A DNA stretch of 64,000 nucleotides from Erwinia sorbitola (GCF_009738185.1 NZ_CP046509.1:2235501-2299500), one strand, 5' to 3'. Shown: positions 28,683 through 38,623, numbered from the stretch's first letter. Made by a program: numbers and translations. The notes: generated from the sequence alone by a model not told the origin.

Positions 28683-30758
28683 TTACGGTCTGCGGTAAAG
28701 GGCAATGCTGCGGCCTTCCAGTTCGACATTCTTCTCTTTGGTGATCACCTGGCCGGGTTTTGCTCTCTCCGATGTGCAAAGCTCCAGCACCCAGCCACCT
28801 TCTCCAAACTGAGGAATAAGGAAGGGCACATTGCCTTCAAACGGATTAAACAGCATCAGCACGTCATGCCAGATGCCATCCTCTTCAGTCAGATCCGCAC
28901 GGCCAATATAGACGCCAAGCGTGGAGCCTTCATCCCACTGCTCCGGCTGCTGAAAACCTCCGCCAGCGTTAAACCATTTGATCTCCATATTATCGCGCCA
29001 GCTTTCACGACGCAGCAGCGGCTGTTTGGCTCGCAGTGCAATTAACTGGCGGGTAAACTGGCGCAGCATTTCACCGCTTTCTGGCACATTGTCCCAGTCA
29101 ATCCAGGAAATTTCGTTGTCCTGGCAGTAGCCATTATTATTGCCTTGCTGGCTGCGGCCAAACTCATCTCCCGCCTGGAGCATCGGCGTACCGTGGGAGA
29201 ACAGCAGCGTAGCGAGGAAGTTACGCTTCTGACGCTCGCGCACGGCGTTAATCCCGGCATCATCCGTTGGCCCTTCGACACCGTAGTTATATGAACGGTT
29301 ATCGTTGTGACCGTCATTGTTATCTTCGCCGTTATCCTCGTTATGTTTTTCGTTGTAAGAGACCAGGTCATTAAGCGTAAAACCATCGTGGGCGGTAATA
29401 AAATTAATGCTCTCCCAGGGACGCCGGCCACGCTGATCGTAGAGATCGCCCGAGCCTAACAGGCGGGCAGCAAACTCCGTCGATACGTTGTCTCCTTTCC
29501 AGTATTCCCGCACCGTATCACGATATTTGTCGTTCCACTCGGCCCAGCCAGGAGGGAAAGCCCCGACCTGATAGCCACCCGGCCCGATATCCCAGGGTTC
29601 ACCAATCAGCTTCAGCCGGGAGAGCACCGGATCCTGCATGATGGCATCGAAAAAGCCACCGCGGGGATCGAAACCTCCCGGCTCACGGCCGAGAATAGTC
29701 CCTAAATCGAAGCGAAAACCGTCGATATGCATCAATTCAGCCCAGTAACGCAGCGAGTCCATAATCATCTGTAACACGCGCGGATGGGAGGTATTTACCG
29801 TGTTGCCGGTACCCGTGTCGTTGATGTAATAGCGGTGCTGTTCAGGCAAGGTGCGGTAGTAGGAAAAGTTATCAATGCCCTTGAATGAGAGCGTTGGCCC
29901 CAGTTCGTTTCCCTCTGCGGTGTGGTTATATACCACGTCGAGGATCACCTCGATTCCGGCATCGTGGAAAGCGCGCACCATATCACGGAAGCCCTGTATT
30001 CCACGCGGGCCAAAGTAGCGTGAAGCCGGGGAGAAAAAGGCGAGGGTGTTATAGCCCCAGAAGTTTTTCAGCCCTTTATCAAGCAGGTGCTGATCGTCGG
30101 GAAACCAGTGCACCGGCAGCAGTTCCACCGAAGTGACGCCCAGGCTCTTGATATATTCTACGCACGCCGGATGGGCCATCCCTTCATAGGTGCCACGCAG
30201 CTCTTCGGGCACGGCGGAGTTAAGCTGGGTGAATCCCTTAACATGGGTTTCGTAGATCACCGTTTTTGCCCAGGGAATAACCGGACGATTTTCATCGCGC
30301 CAGCTAAATTCATCCGGGTCGATCACCCGGCATTTAGGCGTATACGGCCCGCTGTCTCGGGTATCAAAGGTCAGATCCTTCTCATCATCATAAAGATCGT
30401 AGGCGAAATGGGCTTCATTCCACTCAATATCCCCCGACAGCTCGCGGGCATAAGGATCAATTAGCAGCTTATTGGGATTAAAACGATGGCCGTTCTCCGG
30501 ATCGTAAGGGCCGTAGACACGATAGCCATACAGTGCGCCAGGCTGCAGGCCGGGTACATAGCCGTGCCACACCTCGTGGGTATATTCGGGCAGATCCAGT
30601 CGGGCGATTTCCTGCTGGCCGCTCGGATCATACAGGCAGAGTTCAACGCGCTCCGCGTGCGCGGAAAACAGGGCAAAATTGACTCCCCGGCCATCATAAT
30701 TGGCGCCGAGCTGGTGGCTTAACCCTGGTTCTATTGCAAATGGATGTTCGGTTGTCAT
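28683..30758 (-). CDS. glgX: Glycogen debranching enzyme GlgX
   Basis: GH13 isoamylase-type enzyme of 691 residues that removes short branches left on phosphorylase-trimmed glycogen. An N-terminal CBM48 domain is followed by the barrel with DVVYNHT, DGFRFDLGTILG (nucleophile aspartate), GEPWD (acid glutamate) and INFITAHDG. The start at 30758 (MTTEHPFAIEPG) is preferred over the upstream in-frame ATG. It is third in the treZ-treY-glgX unit, separated from treY by about 70 bases, and would feed linear maltodextrins to TreY. Confidence 0.92.
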   Translation of the reverse strand: MTTEHPFAIEPGLSHQLGANYDGRGVNFALFSAHAERVELCLYDPSGQQEIARLDLPEYTHEVWHGYVPGLQPGALYGYRVYGPYDPENGHRFNPNKLLIDPYARELSGDIEWNEAHFAYDLYDDEKDLTFDTRDSGPYTPKCRVIDPDEFSWRDENRPVIPWAKTVIYETHVKGFTQLNSAVPEELRGTYEGMAHPACVEYIKSLGVTSVELLPVHWFPDDQHLLDKGLKNFWGYNTLAFFSPASRYFGPRGIQGFRDMVRAFHDAGIEVILDVVYNHTAEGNELGPTLSFKGIDNFSYYRTLPEQHRYYINDTGTGNTVNTSHPRVLQMIMDSLRYWAELMHIDGFRFDLGTILGREPGGFDPRGGFFDAIMQDPVLSRLKLIGEPWDIGPGGYQVGAFPPGWAEWNDKYRDTVREYWKGDNVSTEFAARLLGSGDLYDQRGRRPWESINFITAHDGFTLNDLVSYNEKHNEDNGEDNNDGHNDNRSYNYGVEGPTDDAGINAVRERQKRNFLATLLFSHGTPMLQAGDEFGRSQQGNNNGYCQDNEISWIDWDNVPESGEMLRQFTRQLIALRAKQPLLRRESWRDNMEIKWFNAGGGFQQPEQWDEGSTLGVYIGRADLTEEDGIWHDVLMLFNPFEGNVPFLIPQFGEGGWVLELCTSERAKPGQVITKEKNVELEGRSIALYRRP

Positions 30759-30830
30759 TGTTTTCTCTTTATCCGGTCGCAGATGGGATGCCATGGCGAT
30801 ACACAGCATCCGTTGGTTAAATTCAGATGT

Positions 30831-33356
30831 TTATTCACTGATCAGCACAATCGGCACTCCTTCCTCAGGGCCGGTAAGGGTGATCCGGTCAGTGAGGAAG
30901 GTCACTTCGCCGCTGAGAATATTACGGTAACGACGCCGGGCAAGCGGCGCAGCCAGAGCGAGGGTGGTATCACTTAACGGTTCAGCAGGGTGCTGATGCG
31001 CCAGGTTAAGTACCAGACGTGGGGCGATCACGATCAGCGCATCGCTACTGTTGACGCGGGCAAAGGCAATCAGGTTATCTTCACGGCTGCCATGAGCGCT
31101 GAGGGGGACGTAATCACCACGACGGAACAGCGCCGGTCTGGCCAGACGGAGATGCAGCAGGGCAGCGATCACATGCTGATTCAGCTGGCCGTTCAACCAT
31201 TGTGGCAGTGAGGTATCGGGCGGGGTTTTACCCCCGGCCAGCATCCGTTCCAGCGCAGCAAAATCCGGCTCACGGCGGTTATCAGGATCGATCAGGCTGA
31301 AATCCAGCGTCTCACTTCCCTGATAGATATCCGGTACTCCCGGAGCGGCAAGCTTCACCACGGTCTGGGTCAGGCTGTTAACCAGCCCGGCGAGAATAAA
31401 GGGCCGGAGTGAAGCGGTGAAATCTTGCAGGAACAGGGCGTTGGTGGGGGAAAGCAGATGGCGCGCATAGTCCAGCACTGCGTTCTCGTAAGGATCATTG
31501 ACCGCCGTCCAGTTGGTGCGCTGCTTCGCCTCGCGCAGCGCCTTCTGTACATAGGTGACAAAGCGCTCTTCCAGCGCTGCCAGTCCGGCACTGTCTCCCG
31601 GCTGTAAGGTGGCAGGCCAGACGCCCGCCAGCGCCTGATACAGCATCCAGACCACCGAGGGTTTGGGTGCCGGGCCATCATCAAGCGTTACTACCAGGCT
31701 GCTATTCATCTCGCTCCAGTGCGAGACACACGCCGCCCAGTGTTCCGGCGCTTCTGACAACGTGTAGAGCCGTGCCCGGGCGTCTTCGCCGCGTTTGGTA
31801 TCGTGCGTGGTGGTGCCAGAAAGAGCATCCGGCTGGCGCTGAAGGCGAGTTTTCATCTCATTATGAAAGCGGCCAAGAGAGAATGCTCGCGGCAGCGGCT
31901 CTGCCCCAACTTCATTAAGCGCCAGCGCCATATGCTGGCGGAAAAACAGCGTGTCCTCTACTGATTTTGCCATCAGAGGGCCTGTCAGCTGCTGGAAACG
32001 GATACGGAACCTGGTGGCCTGGTCAAGTACCTCCGCTGAGAGGTCATCCCCGGCAAGAATGCGTAAAATAACCTCCAGCGCGGCCGGATCCGGGGCTGTG
32101 ATACTGTTTTTTACCGTGTTGGCAACGGTGTGCAGCAGTGCGCGATCGGCAGCGGACAGGCCGTGCGCGGTACCATAAGTGCGGTATACCGGGAAGGCGA
32201 CCAGCAGCTCGCGCAGGGCCTGGCGCAGGCTATTCTCCTCCTGTACCAGTCCCTCCCTGCTGGCGATATCGCAGACAATGCCCAGCAGCGTGCTGAATTC
32301 TCCGGCAAAGTTTTTATCGACCATCAGCAGCTTGGCCGCTCGCAGCTCGGCGGTCATATTCACCGGCTTATCCACCACATCGTTATAAATTTTGCGCAGT
32401 GCACCGATTTTGCTGCCATCAACCAGCGCATCGGAGAGTGCCGCCATGAATTCATAGCCTGTCGTACCCGAAACCGGCCAGTCCTCCGGCAGATGCTCAT
32501 CTTTACCGAGGATTTTTTCCACGGTGATATAGCACTCTTCCCCGGCTTTCTGGCGCAGATGCATCAGGTAGGCCTGTGGATCCGCCAGGCCGTCAACATG
32601 ATCCACTCGCAGGCCATCGACCGCGCCGCTATGAACCAGTTCCAGGATTAAGCGGTGTGTATCATCAAAGACCGTTTCATCCTCAACCCTGACTCCCACC
32701 AGTCCGGTGATTTCAAAGAAGCGACGGTAGGAGAGTTCACCGGCAGCGTCACGCCAGTGCATCAAGCGCCAGGGCTGCTGCTGATGAAGTTCGGCGATCT
32801 GTTGGCGATCGTGCAGCGCCAGTATTTCACTTTCGCGCCCCTGCCAGCTGTCGGGTGTCAGCGGGTAGAGTGCATCGTAATAAGCCAGCGCGGGTCTGCC
32901 GGTGGCCGGGTCGGCTTTGATCTGAATCTCACCATTTTCCAGCGCGGTATCAAAATCATCGCCGAGGAATGGCAGGGTGAGACGCCGCGACCAGTCGATA
33001 TCGAAATGGCGCGCGTAACGGCTGTTCTCACCGTTCTCTATAACATCGCGCCACCAGGCGTTTTCCAGCGAGGCCGCCATATGATTTGGTACGATATCGA
33101 GAATCAGGCCAAGTCCGGCATTTTTCAGCGCAGTGACCATACGATCAAAGCCTGCGCGGCCACCAATTGATGGCTCAATTTCATTAGCATCAGTCACGTC
33201 ATAGCCGTGGGTTGATTCGGCCGTGGCGGTAAAGATCGGCGAAGCATAAAGATGGCTGATTCCAAGCTGCTTGAGGTAGGGAACCAGGCTAGCGGCGCGA
33301 TCGAAGGTCATGCCGTTACGGAACTGAATACGATAAGTCGCGGTTGGAATGGTCAC
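30831..33356 (-). CDS. treY: Maltooligosyltrehalose synthase TreY
   Basis: 841-residue GH13 enzyme that turns the reducing end of a maltodextrin into a trehalosyl unit. Typical regions are PTATYRIQFRNGMTFDRAA at the start, YASPIFTATAESTHGYDVTD, DIVPNHMA, VDGLRVDHVDGLADP and PGVPDIYQGSETLDFSLIDPDNRR near the end. Its ATG overlaps the treZ stop by four bases. It acts in the cytoplasm on glycogen-derived chains. Confidence 0.94.
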   Translation of the reverse strand: MTIPTATYRIQFRNGMTFDRAASLVPYLKQLGISHLYASPIFTATAESTHGYDVTDANEIEPSIGGRAGFDRMVTALKNAGLGLILDIVPNHMAASLENAWWRDVIENGENSRYARHFDIDWSRRLTLPFLGDDFDTALENGEIQIKADPATGRPALAYYDALYPLTPDSWQGRESEILALHDRQQIAELHQQQPWRLMHWRDAAGELSYRRFFEITGLVGVRVEDETVFDDTHRLILELVHSGAVDGLRVDHVDGLADPQAYLMHLRQKAGEECYITVEKILGKDEHLPEDWPVSGTTGYEFMAALSDALVDGSKIGALRKIYNDVVDKPVNMTAELRAAKLLMVDKNFAGEFSTLLGIVCDIASREGLVQEENSLRQALRELLVAFPVYRTYGTAHGLSAADRALLHTVANTVKNSITAPDPAALEVILRILAGDDLSAEVLDQATRFRIRFQQLTGPLMAKSVEDTLFFRQHMALALNEVGAEPLPRAFSLGRFHNEMKTRLQRQPDALSGTTTHDTKRGEDARARLYTLSEAPEHWAACVSHWSEMNSSLVVTLDDGPAPKPSVVWMLYQALAGVWPATLQPGDSAGLAALEERFVTYVQKALREAKQRTNWTAVNDPYENAVLDYARHLLSPTNALFLQDFTASLRPFILAGLVNSLTQTVVKLAAPGVPDIYQGSETLDFSLIDPDNRREPDFAALERMLAGGKTPPDTSLPQWLNGQLNQHVIAALLHLRLARPALFRRGDYVPLSAHGSREDNLIAFARVNSSDALIVIAPRLVLNLAHQHPAEPLSDTTLALAAPLARRRYRNILSGEVTFLTDRITLTGPEEGVPIVLISE

Positions 33357-35140
33357 TTTGCATCTCCCGCTTGAAAACGAACAGTTATTGAATGCTGCGG
33401 CAGCTCATGTGCTGGCTGCGGCCAGGCAAAAATCGTCTCACCGGGCAGTGCCGGCAGTGGCTGAGTGTCAGCACCAATGTTCAGCGCCAGCGAGAGTGTT
33501 CCCTGTGGGAATCTCCAGCTCACCGCCAGAAAGCCTGGGGCAGTTCTCACCACCTGGCCTTGACCTCCGCCTGGATTCGCCAGCAGCGGCACAATATATT
33601 GCTGGCGCAGCGCCAGCAGTTGTCGGGTAAATGCCAGCCATGCGATGCCGTGCTGGCTTTCCTGTTTTTGCCAGTCGAGCTTAGAGGTATCAAACGTGGT
33701 TTTTGCGTTTGGATCGGGTACGCTTTCGCCTTCGTGCCCCGCATGCCCCTCAAACTCTTTCGCCCGGCCTTCACGTACCGCCCGGGCCAGATCGCCGTGG
33801 AAATCGGTGAAAAACAGGAAGGGGTTGCTCTCACCGTACTCTTCACCCATAAACAGCAGCGGAATATGTGGCGACAGCAACAGGGTGGCGAGCAGCACTT
33901 TGGTTCGCTCTGCTCCGGCAAGAGAGATAAGTCTTTCACCCTGCGCCCGGTTGCCGATCTGATCGTGGTTCTGGATAAAATCAACAAAGGCCGTCGGGTG
34001 CTGGCTGCGGCTGTCTACGCCTCGCGGCTCACCTGACTGTTTTGAAATCTCTCCCTGATAGACAAATCCCTCGGCCAGCGCTCGCGCCACACCTTTTTCT
34101 GGCTGGCTGGCAAAATCCTGATAATAGGCGTGCGTTTCACCGGTAGCGAAAACATGTACTGCATTGTGGAAGTCATCATTCCACTCGCCGCTGAACAGCG
34201 GGGCGCTGCCGTCTTCATCGCGTGGATGAAGGAAAATAACGTTGCGGCAGTCTTCCGTGGTCAGATGGATCGGACGCTGAGGAATTTCTGTGCGGATGCG
34301 CCGGGCAATCTCAATCAGTATATGGTTGTCGGCATTGTCTTCTATCTGATCGATGGCATCGAAGCGCAGGCCGTCGAGGTTAAACTCCTGTAACCAGTAG
34401 AGCGGCGCTTCAATAATATAGCGGCGCACGGCATCAACATCGTAGGCGATGCCCGCTCCCCAGGGCGTCATACGCTCCTGGTGGAAGAAATCAGGAGCAA
34501 GCAGCGGCAGGTAATTACCCTGCGGGCCAAAGTGGTTGAGCACGATATCCAGTACCACAGAAATGCCGTAACCGTGGGCAGCATCGATAAAGGCTTTAAA
34601 ATCATCCACGCTGCCGTAGGCTGAATGGGGCGCATAAAGCAGAACGCCGTCGTAGCCCCAGCCCCGATCGCCACCAAACTGCGCCACAGGCAGCACTTCG
34701 ATCATGGTGATTCCGAGATCTGCAAGGTAGGGGAGTTTTTCCATTGCAGCCTTGAAGGTTCCCTGCGGCGTGAAGGTGCCGATATGCAGTTCATAGACAA
34801 CGGTTTCCTCCCATGGACGGCCTGCCCAATGGGTGTTTTGCCATGAATAAGCATTGGGATCGATAACCAGGGAAGGGCCTTCAACACTATTTTTCTGCGC
34901 ACGGGAAGCCGGATCCGGCACCGTCATGCCATCGGCAACAACAAAATGATACTCCGCCCCCGGGGCAACACCGCTAACCTGAAGCTCAAACCAGCCATCG
35001 CCCGCTGGCTGCATTTCTCTGTCTGTACCAGAAAGTCTGAGAGTTACCTTACTCTGGCCAGTGGCCCAGAGACGAAAACGTACGGTATCGGCAGCCACAA
35101 ATTCGGCTCCCCAACTTTTAAGAAATGATCGGGTTTCCAT
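33353..35140 (-). CDS. treZ: Maltooligosyltrehalose trehalohydrolase TreZ
   Basis: 595-residue GH13 enzyme that cuts trehalose off the product of TreY. It has an N-terminal E-set domain, then EVLPVAQFGGDRGWGYDGVL, DIVLNHFGPQGNYL, DGLRFDAIDQI (nucleophile), HLTTEDCRN and DFIQNHDQIGNR, the usual TreZ order. AGGATGATAA precedes the ATG. It is the first gene of the trehalose unit; the upstream 170 bases to the divergent acetyltransferase hold the promoter. Confidence 0.94.
   Translation of the reverse strand: METRSFLKSWGAEFVAADTVRFRLWATGQSKVTLRLSGTDREMQPAGDGWFELQVSGVAPGAEYHFVVADGMTVPDPASRAQKNSVEGPSLVIDPNAYSWQNTHWAGRPWEETVVYELHIGTFTPQGTFKAAMEKLPYLADLGITMIEVLPVAQFGGDRGWGYDGVLLYAPHSAYGSVDDFKAFIDAAHGYGISVVLDIVLNHFGPQGNYLPLLAPDFFHQERMTPWGAGIAYDVDAVRRYIIEAPLYWLQEFNLDGLRFDAIDQIEDNADNHILIEIARRIRTEIPQRPIHLTTEDCRNVIFLHPRDEDGSAPLFSGEWNDDFHNAVHVFATGETHAYYQDFASQPEKGVARALAEGFVYQGEISKQSGEPRGVDSRSQHPTAFVDFIQNHDQIGNRAQGERLISLAGAERTKVLLATLLLSPHIPLLFMGEEYGESNPFLFFTDFHGDLARAVREGRAKEFEGHAGHEGESVPDPNAKTTFDTSKLDWQKQESQHGIAWLAFTRQLLALRQQYIVPLLANPGGGQGQVVRTAPGFLAVSWRFPQGTLSLALNIGADTQPLPALPGETIFAWPQPAHELPQHSITVRFQAGDAK
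34870..34877 (+). other. FtsK-orienting octamer (KOPS)
   Basis: GGGAAGGG on the plus strand, pointing toward dif. Confidence 0.5.
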
Positions 35141-35315
35141 TTATCATCCTCATTTTATCCAGTAGTAAGGGATAGCCAGCCGGCAACTCATTGTCGCCGC
35201 TGTTAGTAAGCATTTGTCGGAAAGGTAATATCGGGTTCTGGATAGTGTTCAGGACATAACAATCATAGACTAAGATATAGTGATAAGTGGGAATGCAAGG
35301 ATAGGTCGAGAACAG

Positions 35316-35780
35316 ATGAACATCAGTATCAGAGCATTCCGGGCCAGCGATCTTGATGCGGTAATTGCACTTTTTGAGGGCGCAGTGCGTCAAATTGCTT
35401 CACGGGATTACAGCGCTGAACAGATCGACGCCTGGGTGCAGATTGACAGGGAAGACTGGCAGCAGAAATTTCAACAGAGCGAGTGCTGGCTGGTTATTCG
35501 TCATGGAGAAATAGCCGGATTTGGCAATGTGGAATCTGACGGGCATCTGGATATGTTATTTATCCATCCTGAACACCAGCGCTGCGGTGTGGCAACAGCC
35601 CTGTTGAAATGGCTGGAGTTGCAGCTGGTGAAAATGGGTATTCCGGTAATATTTACCGAGGCAAGCATCACCGCCAAACCCTTTTTCACCCGTCAGGGGT
35701 TTCAGCTGATTGAAGCCCAGCAGGTATCAGTGCGTGGGCAGAGTTTTATTAACTACAAACTACATAAGGTGCTGATATAG
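35316..35780 (+). CDS. GNAT-family N-acetyltransferase
   Basis: 154 residues from the ATG at 35316 (start MNISIRAFRASDLDAVIAL). The acetyl-CoA-binding motif HQRCGVATALL is near residue 88, followed by ASITAKPFFTRQGF typical of motif B. It resembles the YafP-like subgroup, but the substrate is unknown. It is divergent from treZ and convergent with the cupin gene. Confidence 0.82.
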   Translation: MNISIRAFRASDLDAVIALFEGAVRQIASRDYSAEQIDAWVQIDREDWQQKFQQSECWLVIRHGEIAGFGNVESDGHLDMLFIHPEHQRCGVATALLKWLELQLVKMGIPVIFTEASITAKPFFTRQGFQLIEAQQVSVRGQSFINYKLHKVLI

Positions 35781-35795
35781 AAGATTTATATCTCT

Positions 35796-36158
35796 TTATC
35801 GCGCTTCAGTATCAAAAATGACATAGAGCTTGCGCATCTGCGTTTCAACGACCCAGGTGCCTTCAGTGTTAGCCTCAAAAAAGAAAGAGTCGCCGGGTTT
35901 AAAGGCTAACGTTGGTTCCCCGTCAGGGGTAAAGGAGCCGGTGCCGCCGAGAAAATGCATTATCTCTGCCTGTTTCACCGAGCGCCGATAGCTCCCCACG
36001 CCGCATTCGAAAATTCCGCAATCAATTTCTTCCTTTCCCGGAATAACTTTCTGCACACCCGATAGCGCAATGGTTCCGCTGCCTGGCAGGCCATCGACCG
36101 TTCCCCAGGATTCCAGATTTTTCATGGTGGCGGGTTGCTCTAGTTTTTGAACTTTCAT
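35796..36158 (-). CDS. Cupin-domain protein (cupin_3/DUF861 type)
   Basis: 120-residue single-domain cupin. The segment GVGSYRRSVKQAEIMHFLGG and the second motif FKPGDSFFFEANTEGTWVV give the two conserved cupin motifs. Related domains occur in EutQ and ureidoglycine aminohydrolase, but this protein stands alone and its ligand is unknown. It lies about 240 bases downstream of digH on the same strand. Confidence 0.75.
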   Translation of the reverse strand: MKVQKLEQPATMKNLESWGTVDGLPGSGTIALSGVQKVIPGKEEIDCGIFECGVGSYRRSVKQAEIMHFLGGTGSFTPDGEPTLAFKPGDSFFFEANTEGTWVVETQMRKLYVIFDTEAR

Positions 36159-36360
36159 CTTATTGATCCTTTAAAGTGACAGTGTCATTGTTATCTGTGT
36201 GCCGCATAAATACCAGCGGCCATTTATGCCGGTTTGTTGTTCAGATTAAAGGGTTTACTTAAAACATAACTGAATTTATTGACCGCCTGAAAACACTTTC
36301 AGACTGAAAAAGAGGTGAGTTTGGTAGAATCTTTCGTAAGAGAAGCAGATATAAGAGCAG

Positions 36361-36387
36361 GATCGGCAGGGTGCCAGGCTGCTGATC
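36361..36387 (-). terminator. Hairpin after digH
   Basis: GATCGGCAG (36361-36369) pairs with CTGCTGATC (36379-36387), with one G-T pair, just after the digH stop. There is no clear T run, so termination is only likely. Confidence 0.4.
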
Positions 36388-36399
36388 CTGATGATGATT

Positions 36400-37746
36400 T
36401 TAGCGGGTAACGGATGAATGGCCCCAGCGGCTTTGCAGATAATTGACTGCCTGCTGAGTCTGGGGCTGATTTAAATAGTTTTCCCGGAACAGGATGGTGC
36501 CGTCGATGCCCGCGAGAGACTCATTCATGTCGAGCTGTTTTTTCAGCTCGGGCACACCGCCCTGTACTGTCCAGTCAGGTTCGTTCTTCGACGGTTCGCC
36601 AACTTTATACAGCGCAATGCCAATATACAGACGCGTTTTCGTCGGTTTTACCACCTCAGCCCACCATTTAGCCAGCACATCATAGCGTGCAGCCTGACGT
36701 GAGAAAGGCCAGTAAACCTGCGGGGCAATATAGTCGAGCAAGCCCTGCTGAACCCAGCGGCGGGTATCGGCGAAGGACTCATCATAGGCAGCCGCGCCGC
36801 GAGTGTCTGAACCTGCGGAATCATGTGAGATATTGCGCCAGACGCCCGCCGGGCTGACGCCAAACTCAACGTCAGGTTTTAACTGTTTGATAGTGCGTGA
36901 AACCTGTTCAATCAGGAGCTGAGTATTCTGTCGCCGCCAGTCTGCTTTGCTGCTGAACCCCTGACCATATTGCCGGAATGTCTGGCTGTCATTGAGCGTG
37001 GAACCCGGGGATTCAGCATAGAAATAGTCATCAAACTGCACGCCATCCACAGGGTAACGCGCCACGACTTCGGCCACGATGCTGGTTATCCAGTCGCGCA
37101 CTTCCGGAATGCCAGGATCAAGAACGAAACGATCGCCAGAGGTGCGGATCCAGTCGCGATGCAGTACATAAACGCTGGCGGGATGCAGCGATAATGTGCG
37201 GTTGAGTTCGGCAACGGTAGAGGGTTTGGTATTCACCGATACGCGATAAGGGTTGAACCAGGCGTGAACTTTCATGCCGCGCTTATGCGCTTCATCCAGC
37301 ATAAACTGCAACGGATCGTAGCCTGGATCCTCGCCGATATTTCCGGTCAGCATATCAGACCACGGCAAAATTTTTGAGGCCCACAGGGCAGTCCCGTCAG
37401 GCTTGACCTGGAAAAATACGGTGTTAATACCGAGGCTTTTAAGCTTATCCAGTTTATCGGTCAGCGCCTGTTTCTGCTGGCTGATGCGCAGCGCAGCACT
37501 GCTGACATTCACCGATGTCACCGGCGGCCAGTCGAGACGAGAAACCGTGGCCAGCCAGACTCCGCGCATCGGCTCTTGATTATGCCCGGGTTTTGTTGGC
37601 AGCGGTGGTTTTGCAACGGGCGGGAGCGGGGTAACCAGCGATTTCGGCGGCCCGGAAGAACAGCTGACCAGTAACAGCGATGCAGCAATAAGTGCACCCG
37701 CCAGCTTCAGAGGTTTAACAGGGGAGATGCGGCGACAACGGGTGAT
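36400..37746 (-). CDS. digH: DigH/YddW-type glycosyl hydrolase lipoprotein, start codon uncertain
   Basis: GHL10-family glycosidase, in E. coli a cleaner of denuded peptidoglycan strands. The catalytic domain starts MRGVWLATVSRLDWPP, and MKVHAWFNPYRV, DGVQFDDYFYAE and DYIAPQVYWPF are typical. The first ATG (37569) lies inside the domain, so the true protein must begin upstream. The frame continues and encodes a lipoprotein signal with lipobox LVSC (cysteine codon 37660-37662). No ATG, GTG or TTG precedes that signal in frame. GGAG at 37753-37756 stands six bases before an ATC at 37746. An ATG at 37789 is in another frame and would join by one base less in a six-A run. Confidence 0.82.
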   Translation of the reverse strand: MTRCRRISPVKPLKLAGALIAASLLLVSCSSGPPKSLVTPLPPVAKPPLPTKPGHNQEPMRGVWLATVSRLDWPPVTSVNVSSAALRISQQKQALTDKLDKLKSLGINTVFFQVKPDGTALWASKILPWSDMLTGNIGEDPGYDPLQFMLDEAHKRGMKVHAWFNPYRVSVNTKPSTVAELNRTLSLHPASVYVLHRDWIRTSGDRFVLDPGIPEVRDWITSIVAEVVARYPVDGVQFDDYFYAESPGSTLNDSQTFRQYGQGFSSKADWRRQNTQLLIEQVSRTIKQLKPDVEFGVSPAGVWRNISHDSAGSDTRGAAAYDESFADTRRWVQQGLLDYIAPQVYWPFSRQAARYDVLAKWWAEVVKPTKTRLYIGIALYKVGEPSKNEPDWTVQGGVPELKKQLDMNESLAGIDGTILFRENYLNQPQTQQAVNYLQSRWGHSSVTR

Positions 37747-37879
37747 GGTAAACTCCGGTTTTTTCAGATAGTTGAGCGTAAAGATTCATTCTCGTACTAT
37801 CCTGGGTAAAGTCAATGGAATAGGTGTTATACGTGGTGGATATCGAGGTTCGGGGATAGAAACAGGGCAGTTAAGCAGC

Positions 37880-37944
37880 GTGTCGCTACGCGAATTCTTG
37901 TGCATAATTACCCTGCAAGTTCTCCAGAATTCACGTAGCGACGC
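37880..37944. repeat. Inverted repeat near the foreign block boundary
   Basis: GTGTCGCTACGCGAATTCT (37880-37898) is the reverse complement of AGAATTCACGTAGCGACGC (37926-37944) except for two positions. An 18-base stretch of the right arm recurs exactly at 57754-57771, next to dif. It may be an attachment-like or dispersed repeat, or a structured RNA. Confidence 0.5.
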
Positions 37945-37981
37945 CAATTTCAGAGCATCTGTGTAACCGAAAAGGGAGTCA

Positions 37982-38398
37982 TCACTCTTCTTCCATCTTC
38001 TCCACTAAGATATCTCCAATATTAAATTGGAGCCAGTCCACTAACTCTTTGATTTTGCTGGCAGCTTCTGCGCCGAGCGGCGTCAGGGTATATTCAACGT
38101 GGGGCGGGACAGTGTTGAATGATTTTCGCACCAGCATTTTATCTTCTTCCAGCTGTTGTAGGGTTTGGGTCAGCATGCGTTCGCTTATGCCCTCAACCTC
38201 TCGACGAAGTTCGCCGAAGCGTTTGGTGCCACTTTTCAGCGCCAGCATCACTAACAACCCCCACTTCCCCGTGATTTTGTGCAAAATTTGACGGGAAGGG
38301 CATTGCGAAAGCAACACGTTGCCGACCATTCTGCCGTTCACAAAGAACTCTGGAGGAATAGCCTTTTGCAATGCGGATTGATCCAGTTGATTATGCAT
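37982..38398 (-). CDS. HxlR-family redox regulator, QorR-like
   Basis: 138-residue winged-helix regulator. The segment around QCPSRQILHKITGKWG contains the single conserved cysteine (C33) that senses quinones or electrophiles in QorR and YodB. It is closely similar to E. coli QorR (YtfH), including FGELRREVEGISERMLTQTL and PPHVEYTLTPLG. It is divergent from the qorB-like operon and has its own copy of the shared palindrome just upstream of its start, so it probably represses itself as well. Base composition is lower in GC than in the flanking genes. Confidence 0.88.
   Translation of the reverse strand: MHNQLDQSALQKAIPPEFFVNGRMVGNVLLSQCPSRQILHKITGKWGLLVMLALKSGTKRFGELRREVEGISERMLTQTLQQLEEDKMLVRKSFNTVPPHVEYTLTPLGAEAASKIKELVDWLQFNIGDILVEKMEEE
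38293..38300 (+). other. FtsK-orienting octamer (KOPS)
   Basis: GGGAAGGG on the plus strand, inside the HxlR-type gene, pointing toward dif. Confidence 0.5.
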
Positions 38399-38421
38399 TT
38401 TTCGCCCTATTAATAATAACC

Positions 38422-38438
38422 ACTTACTAAAGGTAAGC
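38422..38438. promoter_or_regulatory. Predicted HxlR operator, site 1 (regulator promoter)
   Basis: ACTTACTAAAGGTAAGC, with arms CTTAC and GTAAG, 24 bases upstream of the regulator start. It aligns without gaps to the palindromes at 38600 and 41220. Confidence 0.65.
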
Positions 38439-38599
38439 TTAGTGAGTTTACGTTATTCCTGCAAGGAACAATGCATTAAATCTGACGGTTTCAAATGTGT
38501 TTTTTCATTTTAATAAGGTTTTTAATAAGTTTATTTAATTAAAAATCAATATGTTATGTGAAGAAGAAAATTTTTTTCCAAACTTACATTTTTGTATGT

Positions 38600-38616
38600 A
38601 CTTCCTAAAAGGAAGT
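38600..38616. promoter_or_regulatory. Predicted HxlR operator, site 2 (qorB-sirTM-macro promoter)
   Basis: ACTTCCTAAAAGGAAGT, a perfect 6-5-6 inverted repeat. It overlaps where the -35 element of the TATAAT at 38624 should lie, so binding would block transcription of the sirtuin operon. Confidence 0.7.
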
Positions 38617-38623
38617 TATGACC

